Shown one piece after another: positions 58,102-64,000 of a stretch of DNA of 64,000 nucleotides. Source of the stretch: Halorubrum coriense DSM 10284. Its GTDB lineage: Archaea > Halobacteriota > Halobacteria > Halobacteriales > Haloferacaceae. The stretch spans positions 1 to 64,000 of the forward strand of contig NZ_AOJL01000017.1 of NCBI RefSeq assembly GCF_000337035.1, in the 5' to 3' direction. How positions within the stretch are numbered: the first letter of the stretch is position 1; each line of letters starts with the position of its first letter. The position numbers and the translations under genes were made by a program. The notes under the pieces were generated by a model. It did not search any database. It was not told where the DNA came from and saw only the letters and a list, made by a program, of their open reading frames with translations.

Positions 58102-59085
58102 GTGCAATCGGTCGCCGCCGACCTCTCGACGCTGCTCGCGGACGTGGTCCCCCGGCTGGCCCGCATCACGGCGTTCATCGCGGGCGGCGTCTTCGCCGCC
58201 AACGTCGCCGTCGCGTTCGGCTTGGTCCGGTACGTCGCCGGGATCGCGGGGTGGCTCACGCGGCCGGCGAACCTCCCGGACGAGGTGGGCACGGCGATCC
58301 TCACGACCGCGGCGTCGACGACCGCGGGCTACGCGACGCTCGCGGAGTACCGCGAGTCCGGACTGCTCGACGACCGGGCGACGCTCGTCGCCGTGACGAT
58401 GAACACGTTCTTCGGCTTTGTCCAGCACGTGTTCACCTACTACGTCCCGGTGTTGATCCCGATCCTCGGCGTCACCACCGGGGCCGTTTACGTCGGCGCG
58501 CGCGCCGGCATCGCGCTGCTGATCACCGTCACCGGCGTCGTCGCGGGCGGACTCCTCCTCTCCGAGTCGAACGTCGACCGCGCCGCGCTCGCCGACGTCG
58601 ACGCGACCGGGCCCGAGGACGACGACCGCACCGACCGGGAGCGCGTCGGCGAGGCGGCCGGGAAGTCGTGGCGGACCCTCCGGCGGATCGTCCCGCGGCT
58701 CGCGGTCGTGTACACGCTGGTCATCTGGCTCGTCACGACCTACGACGTGGCGGCGGTGACGAGCGTGGCGGAGCCGATCACGGGCGTGCTGGGATTGCCG
58801 GGTGCCGCGGTGCCCGTCGTCGCGGTGTTCACGCTCGACACGACCGCGGGCGCGGCGACGCTCGCCGGGACGGAGGCCGGGATCTTCACGACGCGGACCG
58901 CGGTCGCGTCGCTGCTCATCGGGAGCATCCTCTCGTTCGCCGTCTCCACGTTCCGGCGCTCGATCCCGTTCCAGTACGGGATCTGGGGCGCGTCGTTCGG
59001 GACGAAGGTGATCGTCGTCAACACCGCGCTCAAACTCGTCTTCATCTCGGCGACGGTCGCGTTGCTGCTCGCGCCGGTGTGGTGA
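58102..59085 (+). CDS. Nucleoside-recognition (Gate) domain membrane protein
   Basis: This 327-residue membrane protein has about eight helices organised as two Gate-type repeats. NLPDEVGTAILTTAASTTAGYATLAEYR in the first half is mirrored by LPGAAVPVVAVFTLDTTAGAATLAGTEA in the second. A charged loop (ATGPEDDDRTDRERVGEAAGK) separates them. The family is related to spore-maturation SpmA/B and FeoB Gate domains; transport activity is inferred. The GTG start follows a promoter-like CATTT element about 28 bases upstream. Confidence 0.8.
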   Translation: MQSVAADLSTLLADVVPRLARITAFIAGGVFAANVAVAFGLVRYVAGIAGWLTRPANLPDEVGTAILTTAASTTAGYATLAEYRESGLLDDRATLVAVTMNTFFGFVQHVFTYYVPVLIPILGVTTGAVYVGARAGIALLITVTGVVAGGLLLSESNVDRAALADVDATGPEDDDRTDRERVGEAAGKSWRTLRRIVPRLAVVYTLVIWLVTTYDVAAVTSVAEPITGVLGLPGAAVPVVAVFTLDTTAGAATLAGTEAGIFTTRTAVASLLIGSILSFAVSTFRRSIPFQYGIWGASFGTKVIVVNTALKLVFISATVALLLAPVW

Positions 59086-59139
59086 GCGGTCGGAAACCGA
59101 ATCAGTAGGTTCAACACCGGCCCGGATCGATCGGCGTAC

Positions 59140-59304
59140 ATGGCGCTCGAAAAGGACGTGGACTGTCCCGCGTGCGGCGAGACCCGTTCGTTCTACCGGA
59201 CCGCGGCGATGACGCTCCACCTCGGCGAGAAGACGAAGTGGCGCTGTCCAGACTGCGGCTACGGCTTCGTCGAGATCGACGGCATCGACACGCTCCCGGC
59301 CTGA
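59140..59304 (+). CDS. Small zinc-ribbon protein
   Basis: This 54-residue protein has two CxxC knuckles (DCPACGETRSF and RCPDCGYGFVEI) about 28 residues apart, forming a classical zinc beta-ribbon. It begins with the ATG directly after a promoter-like region and ends with an acidic tail. Such haloarchaeal mini-ribbons probably bind nucleic acid or partner proteins; no specific role can be given. Confidence 0.85.
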   Translation: MALEKDVDCPACGETRSFYRTAAMTLHLGEKTKWRCPDCGYGFVEIDGIDTLPA

Positions 59305-59418
59305 GACGGCCGCCCCTCCGTTTTCCCCGCGCGCGGCGCACCCCAACACTCAGTAGCCCGGCGGCTGAGCCGGATCGCATGAACCGGATACGGCGGCGGT
59401 CCGCGGAGGCGAGACCGC

Positions 59419-60687
59419 GTGGTCGGTGAGGCGCGCGACCCCGAGAGCGACGTCGGACCGCTGGACGGGCTCACCGTGTTGGACCTCTCCCGCGTCCTCG
59501 TGGGACCATTCTGTACCATGCAGCTCGGCGACCTCGGCGCGGAGGTGATCAAAGTCGAGCGCCCCGGTCGGGGCGACCAGACCCGTACCTGGGTCCCGCC
59601 GGCGTTCAGCGCGGACGACGAAGAAGACGGAACTGACGGCGAGGGCGACGCGAGCGCCTACTACGTCAGCGTCAATCGCAACAAGCGGTCGATCCAGCTG
59701 GACCTGACGACCGAGGCGGGGCGCGCGGTCGTCCGCGACCTCGCCCGCGAGGCCGACGTGCTCGTCGAGAACTTCCGTGTCGGCAAGACCGAGGAGTGGG
59801 GGCTCGGCTACGGCGACCTCGTCGAGGCGAACCCCGGGCTCGTCTACTGTGCCATCTCCGGCTACGGGGAATGGGGTCCCGACCGCGACAAACCCGCCTA
59901 CGACATCATGATGCAGGCCCGCGGCGGCTTCATGTCGTTCACCGGCGTCGAGGGCGGACCGCCGGTGCGGATCGGCGTCGCGCTCGCCGACGTCGGAGCG
60001 GGGATGTACGCGACGCAGGCGATCCTCGCGGCGCTCCTCGAACGCGAGCTCGGCGACGGTCGCGGGCAGAAGATCGACGTGAGCCTGTTGGACGGGCAGG
60101 CCGCCTGGACCAGCTACATGGCGACGAACTACTTCGCCAGCGGCGACCCGCCGGGGCGGATGGGGAGCAAACACCCGAACATCGTCCCCTATCAGGCGTT
60201 CGAGACCAGCGACGGGTACGTCGTCGTCGCCTGCTCGTCGGACCGGTTCTGGCCGCCGCTGTGCGAGGCGGTCGATCGCCCGGACCTGCTCGCCGACGAG
60301 CGGCTGGAGACGAACGAGGGCCGCGTCCGGAACCGCGAGTTCCTCGACCGCGAACTGGGCGAGACGTTCGCGGCGATGTCGACGGAAGAGGCGGTCGAGC
60401 GGCTCGAAGCGCACGACGTGCCCGCGAGCCGCGTCCGCGACGTGAGCGAGGTGTTCGCGGACCCGCAGATCGAGGCGCGCGGCATGCTCGCCGAGGCGGA
60501 CCACCCCACCGCGGGCACGGTCCGGTTCCCCGGCTCGCCGATGCACTTCTCGCGGACGCCGACGACCGTCCGCCGCCACCCGCCGGCGCTCGGCGAGCAC
60601 ACGGAGTCGGTGCTGCGGGAGTACGGCTACGGCGCGGGCGACGTCGACGAGTTGCGAAAGATCGGCGCGATTCCGGAGCCGGAGTGA
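59419..60687 (+). CDS. Class III (CaiB/BaiF) CoA-transferase, mesaconate-type
   Basis: This 422-residue family III CoA-transferase opens with DGLTVLDLSRVLVGPFCTMQLGDLGAEVIKVE. The catalytic-Asp region appears as DKPAYDIMMQARGGFMSFTG, and GGPPVRIGVALADVGAGMYATQAILAAL follows. Haloarchaeal relatives include succinyl-CoA:mesaconate CoA-transferase of the methylaspartate cycle; the neighbouring CitE-type lyase and isocitrate-lyase-family genes fit C4/C5 dicarboxylate chemistry, but formyl-, itaconate- or carnitine-type substrates are not excluded. Starts at GTG; its 3' end faces the CitE gene. Confidence 0.83.
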   Translation: MVGEARDPESDVGPLDGLTVLDLSRVLVGPFCTMQLGDLGAEVIKVERPGRGDQTRTWVPPAFSADDEEDGTDGEGDASAYYVSVNRNKRSIQLDLTTEAGRAVVRDLAREADVLVENFRVGKTEEWGLGYGDLVEANPGLVYCAISGYGEWGPDRDKPAYDIMMQARGGFMSFTGVEGGPPVRIGVALADVGAGMYATQAILAALLERELGDGRGQKIDVSLLDGQAAWTSYMATNYFASGDPPGRMGSKHPNIVPYQAFETSDGYVVVACSSDRFWPPLCEAVDRPDLLADERLETNEGRVRNREFLDRELGETFAAMSTEEAVERLEAHDVPASRVRDVSEVFADPQIEARGMLAEADHPTAGTVRFPGSPMHFSRTPTTVRRHPPALGEHTESVLREYGYGAGDVDELRKIGAIPEPE

Positions 60688-60716
60688 TAACAGACGACGG
60701 ACCGCTCGACGCGGCC

Positions 60717-61637
60717 CTACAGGATGCCGGCCCGTTCGGCGCGCGCGACGATGCCGCGGGCCATCTTGTCCGTCGCCTCGTCGACCATCTCGCCGTCGAC
60801 CGAGACGGCGCCCCTGCCCTGTTCTTTCGCCTCCGCGTAGGCGTCGACGATCCGGCGGGCCTTCTCGGCCTCCTCGGGAGAGGGCGCGAACGTCTCGTTC
60901 GCGGGCTCGATCTGGCTCGGGTGGATCGCCCACTTGCCGTCACAGCCCAGCTGGCTCGCCCACCGACAGGAGTCGCGGAACCCCTCCGCGTCCTCGATCT
61001 CGGCGTAGGGGCCGTCTATCACCTGTAAACCCTGCGCCTTCGCCGCGTGGGCGATGCGCGCGAGCTGGTAGTGCCAGTAGTGGCCGGGGTAGCCGCCGCC
61101 GGAGCCGATGGTGAGACCGGCGGCGCCGACGTTCGCGGTGTAGTCGCCGGGGCCGAAGACGAGCGACTCCAAGCGGTCGCTCGCGCGGGCGATGTCGGCG
61201 ACCTTCGTCATCGCCTCCGGCGACTCGATCTGCGCCTGGAGGCCGATCTCGCCGACCGGCAGGTCGTTGTTCGCCTCGACCTGCGTCAGCAGGTTGTCGA
61301 CGGTGGCGACCGTCTCCGGGTTGTTCGCCATCGGCACCATGATCGTGTCGAGGTACTCGCCGGCCCGCCCGACGACCTCGATCACGTCGTCGTAGAACCA
61401 CCGGGTGTCGACGCCGTTCATCCGGTAACAGGGCCGGGTGTCCGACCAGTCGTACTCGATCAGCCCCTCGATGGCGTTCTCGCGGGCCTCGATCTTCTCG
61501 GACGGTGCCACCGAGTCCTCCAGGTCGATGAACGCCTCGTCGGCCCCGGAGTCGGGCGCCCGCTCGATCATCTTCGGGTCGGAGCCCGGCGTCGCCAGCT
61601 GGCTCCGCCGGAGGGTGACGTCGTCCGGCCCGCCCAT
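60717..61637 (-). CDS. HpcH/HpaI-CitE-type lyase
   Basis: This 306-residue CitE-superfamily TIM-barrel lyase has the core motifs ADEAFIDLEDSVAPSEKIEARENA, RMNGVDTRWFYDDVIEVV, LQAQIESPEAMTKVADIARAS and VFGPGDYTANVG with a metal-binding Glu/Asp pair. Such enzymes cleave L-malyl-CoA, beta-methylmalyl-CoA or citramalyl-CoA, or act as malate synthase with an added thioesterase. Its ATG overlaps the aceA stop (TGATG), so the lyase and the isocitrate-lyase-like enzyme are co-translated and probably handle glyoxylate together. Confidence 0.85.
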   Translation of the reverse strand: MGGPDDVTLRRSQLATPGSDPKMIERAPDSGADEAFIDLEDSVAPSEKIEARENAIEGLIEYDWSDTRPCYRMNGVDTRWFYDDVIEVVGRAGEYLDTIMVPMANNPETVATVDNLLTQVEANNDLPVGEIGLQAQIESPEAMTKVADIARASDRLESLVFGPGDYTANVGAAGLTIGSGGGYPGHYWHYQLARIAHAAKAQGLQVIDGPYAEIEDAEGFRDSCRWASQLGCDGKWAIHPSQIEPANETFAPSPEEAEKARRIVDAYAEAKEQGRGAVSVDGEMVDEATDKMARGIVARAERAGIL

Positions 61638-62680
61638 CAGTCGTCACCCCCCTCGGAGGCGGTGATCGGGTCGTTCTCGTCCTCGGTGAAGCCGGCCGAC
61701 TCCTCCTGGCGCTTCCGGGCCTTGGGGTCGAACTCGGCCTCGATGTCCTGATACCGCGGGACGAAGGAGAGCTCGTGGTGGCTCTCGGTCTCGTGGCCGA
61801 TGTAGCGCTCTTCGAGGTCGAACTGCGCCGCCTCGTCGTTCTCGGCGATGTTCGCGAAGTCCTCGTAGGCGGCGTGCGCGCCCGAGTGGAGCCCGTACAG
61901 CGTGATGAAGATGTACTGGTAGCCGAGGTCGCCGAGCTCCTCGAAGGTGAGCGGGTCCTCCTCGGCGCCCCACTCGAACGACGAGGAGTAGTTGAAGGCT
62001 AAGTCGAGGTCCGGGTGGGTCTCGTGGATCGTCTCGGCGTACTCGACCGCGTCCTCGCGGGACGGGTCGGGCATCTCCGGCCAGACGAGGTCGACGCCGG
62101 CGTCGGCGTAGATCCGCCCGCGTTCGAGGTGCTCCTCCCAGTCGCCGTTGGCGGAGCCGTACGCGTCGGTACGGGCGATGATCACCGTGTCCTCGCTCTG
62201 CTTGGCGTCGACGGCGGCCTCGAACCGCGAGCGCGCCTGCTCGCGGGAGACGATCTGCTTGCCGGCGATGTGCCCGCAGCGCTTCGGCGAGGTCTGGTCC
62301 TCGATGTGGACGGCGGCGACGCCGGCCTTCTCGTACTCGCGGACCGCGCGCCGGACGTTGTGGACGCCGCCGTAGCCGGTGTCGCAGTCGGCGATGACGG
62401 GGAGGTTCGTCGCCTCGACCATGCGCTTCGCGTTCTCGACCATCTCGGACATCGTGACCATCTCCAGGTCGGGGAAGCCGAACTGGCCGAGGACGGTCGA
62501 GTAGCCGCTCATGTAGGCCGCGTCGAGCCCGGCCATCTCGGCGAGGCGGGCGTCGAGCGCGTGGTAGATCCCGGGCGCGAACGTGTACTCCTGCTCGTCG
62601 AACAGCTCGCGGAGTCGGCGGCCGGCCGGGTTGTCGATATCTCTGGTGAAGACGTCGTCGTCGAGTTCGTTGGGGTTCAT
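61637..62680 (-). CDS. aceA: Isocitrate lyase family protein
   Basis: This 347-residue isocitrate lyase/PEP-mutase-superfamily enzyme has the active-site loop [14 protein letters not shown] containing the catalytic Cys, metal/substrate residues in [19 protein letters not shown] and VHIEDQT, and NYSSSFEWG near the C terminus. It would cleave isocitrate to succinate and glyoxylate; methylisocitrate or dimethylmalate lyase activity is the main alternative. The start lies four bases after the stop of the repeat-motif frame upstream, and its stop overlaps the CitE-type gene. Confidence 0.9.
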   Translation of the reverse strand: MNPNELDDDVFTRDIDNPAGRRLRELFDEQEYTFAPGIYHALDARLAEMAGLDAAYMSGYSTVLGQFGFPDLEMVTMSEMVENAKRMVEATNLPVIADCDTGYGGVHNVRRAVREYEKAGVAAVHIEDQTSPKRCGHIAGKQIVSREQARSRFEAAVDAKQSEDTVIIARTDAYGSANGDWEEHLERGRIYADAGVDLVWPEMPDPSREDAVEYAETIHETHPDLDLAFNYSSSFEWGAEEDPLTFEELGDLGYQYIFITLYGLHSGAHAAYEDFANIAENDEAAQFDLEERYIGHETESHHELSFVPRYQDIEAEFDPKARKRQEESAGFTEDENDPITASEGGDD

Positions 62681-62684
62681 CGGG

Positions 62685-62889
62685 TTACTGCGTGGTGGCG
62701 TCGTCTGCGGTGCGGTTCGACGCGGCGGAGCGCCCGCCGGCTCGGCGAGCGGTGGGGGCGAACGCCGTGGCGTCCGGGCGCGGACCGCCGCCGGTCCCGG
62801 TCATCGGGACGGCGCGTCGGAGCGACTCCCCGGAGTTCGCGTCGGTGAGACGGTGCGGGAACGGCGCGTCGCGTTCGCCGTCATCGCGA
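62685..62889 (-). other. Shifted-frame continuation of the repeat-motif protein
   Basis: One base out of frame from the upstream coding sequence, an open frame continues the same composition with DDGERDAPFPHRLTDANSG and ends at TAA four bases before aceA. Removing one G from the run of six G at 62890-62895 (minus strand) would join both parts into a single protein of 179 residues. The third copy of the DAP motif lies in this part. Confidence 0.5.
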
Positions 62890-63225
62890 CCCCCCGTCGG
62901 TCCGCGTCCGCGAAGCGGGGCGGAGGTCGGGGACCAGCGGCGCGTCGCGCTCGTCGTCGGTCGGCGGCCGGGCGGCCGGGCGGGCCTCGGTCGGCTGCGG
63001 CGAGCCTGGCGACCGCGTCTGCGTCGCTCGCCGGGTGGTGATCGTCGGGACCAGCGGCGCGCCGGCCTCCTCGGTCAACGGGGTGCGACCGGGGATCGTC
63101 CGCGGAGAAGTGGTCGTGTCGTCGGTCGCGTCTGACCGGTCGGTCGCGTCCGAATCGGTCGGTCGGTCGGTCGTGGTGTCGGTGCGTCGGGTCGTGTCGT
63201 CGGGCGTGTCGTTAGGTGTCGTCAT
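62881..63225 (-). CDS. Thr/Asp-rich repeat-motif protein upstream of aceA (frame interrupted)
   Basis: This 114-residue disordered protein is rich in Thr, Asp, Arg and Pro. It carries two copies of a short motif, AGAPLVPTITTR and RDAPLVPDLRPAS; a third related motif occurs in the shifted frame that follows. It is the first gene of a likely operon with the isocitrate lyase and CitE-type genes. No family is recognised. The AT-rich region upstream (63336-63400) provides its promoter. It may be a frameshifted larger protein, a slippage-regulated gene or a precursor-like peptide. Confidence 0.5.
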   Translation of the reverse strand: MTTPNDTPDDTTRRTDTTTDRPTDSDATDRSDATDDTTTSPRTIPGRTPLTEEAGAPLVPTITTRRATQTRSPGSPQPTEARPAARPPTDDERDAPLVPDLRPASRTRTDGGSR

Positions 63226-63430
63226 CGGGTCGCGTGGGCGGCTGCGGCGGTCGTCTGGTGATCGCGTCTGTGCGTCGGGCGGCTGCGTGTCCGCGTACGG
63301 ATACTGCCATTGCGACCGAAACAAATCGGAGAAGGGTAATAAACGTAATGATTGATAATGATAATATTCGTTATGTTGTTTTACTCGATTAAATGTTCCA
63401 TGACAACAATAACCACGACCGGAGGGAACG

Positions 63431-63541
63431 ATGTCCGACACGCCGAGACCGAGTCCCGCGAGCGCGTCGGAGCCGCCGGCGGAATCGACGGCGGCGGCCG
63501 CCGGGACCGATCGCTTATTGGCCTCGCCGCGCGGAGCGTAG
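63431..63541 (+). CDS. Possible 36-residue small protein before thiL
   Basis: An Ala/Pro/Ser-rich frame begins at an ATG preceded by GGAGGG four bases upstream; a TATA-like ATTAAAT lies near 63389. It ends four bases before the thiL GTG. The composition is unremarkable and it may simply be untranslated leader. Between 63226 and 63430 only the AT-rich bidirectional promoter region is seen. Confidence 0.3.
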   Translation: MSDTPRPSPASASEPPAESTAAAAGTDRLLASPRGA

Positions 63542-63544
63542 GTA

Positions 63545-64000
63545 GTGAACGAGCGCGACGCCCTCCGGGCCCTCGCGGCCGACCTCCCGCACGCGGGCGA
63601 CGACGCCGCCGTCGTCGACGGGACGGTCATCACGACGGACATGCTCCACGAGCGGACCGACTTCCCGCCCGGGACGACGCGGTACACGGCCGGGTGGCGC
63701 GCGGTCGGCGCGTCGCTCTCGGACGTGGCCGCGACCGGCGCGGCGGCGAGCGCGGCGGTGGCCGTCTACGCCGACGCGGCGTTCGACCGCGAGGCGCTGG
63801 ACCGGTTCGTCGCCGGCGCGGTCGACGTCTGCGAGGCGGTCGACGCCGAGTACGTCGGCGGCGACCTCGACGAGCACGTCGAGTTCACGACCGCGACCAC
63901 CGCTATCGGGCGCGTGACCGACGCCGGCCCGGTGACCCGCGGCGGGGCGCGGCCGGGCGACGCCCTCTGCGTCACCGGCGAGTGGGGCCGGTCCGCGGCG
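63545..64000 (+). CDS. thiL: Thiamine-monophosphate kinase (5' part)
   Basis: The frame runs off the window after 152 codons. The visible part contains DLPHAGDDAAVVDGTVITTDMLHE, WRAVGASLSDVAATGAAASAAVA and VGGDLDEH, the metal- and ATP-binding motifs of ThiL, which phosphorylates thiamine monophosphate to the diphosphate in the last step of thiamine synthesis. A TATA-like CTTATTG (63514-63520) lies 28 bases before the GTG start, indicating a leaderless mRNA. Confidence 0.88.
   Translation, partial: MNERDALRALAADLPHAGDDAAVVDGTVITTDMLHERTDFPPGTTRYTAGWRAVGASLSDVAATGAAASAAVAVYADAAFDREALDRFVAGAVDVCEAVDAEYVGGDLDEHVEFTTATTAIGRVTDAGPVTRGGARPGDALCVTGEWGRSAA

Noticed and set aside
59140-59304. Reading the small zinc-ribbon gene as the N terminus of the CoA-transferase
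   Set aside because: A stop codon and over 100 bases separate them, and the transferase begins with its own conserved N-terminal domain.
62801-62884. A 27-codon frame linked by ATGA overlaps on both sides between the motif-repeat gene and the next small frame upstream of aceA
   Set aside because: Its Arg/Ser/Thr-rich product lacks the acidic composition of the flanking parts, whereas the frame one base away continues the DAP motif. The overlaps arise from the frequent CGATGA context.

Overview
The window reads as chromosomal DNA of an extremely halophilic archaeon, most likely a Halorubrum-type member of the Haloferacales (an inference, no database was searched). The evidence is uniformly GC-rich, densely packed coding sequence with very acidic predicted proteins, many leaderless genes with a TATA-like box about 26-29 bases before the start codon, and haloarchaeal marker families: type II glyceraldehyde-3-phosphate dehydrogenase, F420 biosynthesis CofE, Tsr3, MBF1, a Bat-type HTH regulator, an Htr-like transducer and DUF5518. 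One tRNA gene (Thr, anticodon TGT) is present; there is no rRNA, CRISPR array or intact transposase.

Layout. 1-9.8 kb: a structured dispersed repeat, uridine kinase, a CBS/zinc-ribbon protein, tRNA-Thr, a carotenoid oxygenase, UspA, a CinA-type amidase, methyltransferases, a receiver-PAS-PAS protein and thymidine kinase. 9.9-16.9 kb: an amidohydrolase, a pair of paralogous HD phosphohydrolases flanking a UspA gene, MBF1 and a FilR1-type regulator. 17-30.6 kb: a PurD-like ATP-grasp enzyme, an alpha/beta hydrolase with an acyl-CoA ligase, a Bat-type regulator, a complete five-gene branched-chain-type ABC transporter operon, a KAS-III-like condensing enzyme, a MaoC hydratase and a GlpA-like flavoprotein. 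30.6-40.5 kb: a decayed photolyase, an S9 peptidase, a PiT phosphate transporter preceded by a mini-ORF, two UspA genes, a rhodanese, a Gfo/Idh/MocA oxidoreductase, a GNAT plus TIGR00300 ornithine-cyclodeaminase-type pair and a low-GC islet with a DUF1059 gene. 40.6-49.3 kb: a site-2 protease, a chemotaxis transducer, cofE with an F420-dependent oxidoreductase, a 36-residue peptide gene, tsr3 and a peroxiredoxin. 49.4-59.3 kb: a Zn/Cd-type P-ATPase, gap2, an aminopeptidase-like protein, an isoprenylcysteine-methyltransferase-like protein, a beta-propeller and a nucleoside-gate membrane protein. 59.4-64 kb: a class III CoA-transferase facing an isocitrate lyase/CitE-type lyase operon, and the start of thiL running off the window.

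Most genes are housekeeping or metabolic. The most notable non-routine signals are: (1) three copies of a hairpin-rich dispersed repeat, at least two of them between convergent genes; (2) an unrecognised repeat-motif protein directly upstream of aceA whose reading frame is split at a run of six G; (3) a 36-residue peptide gene sharing the tetrapeptide TQTR with that protein; (4) a livM gene whose frame is open back to the livH stop codon but lacks any ATG/GTG/TTG start there; and (5) a leaderless ten-residue mini-ORF coupled to the phosphate transporter gene.
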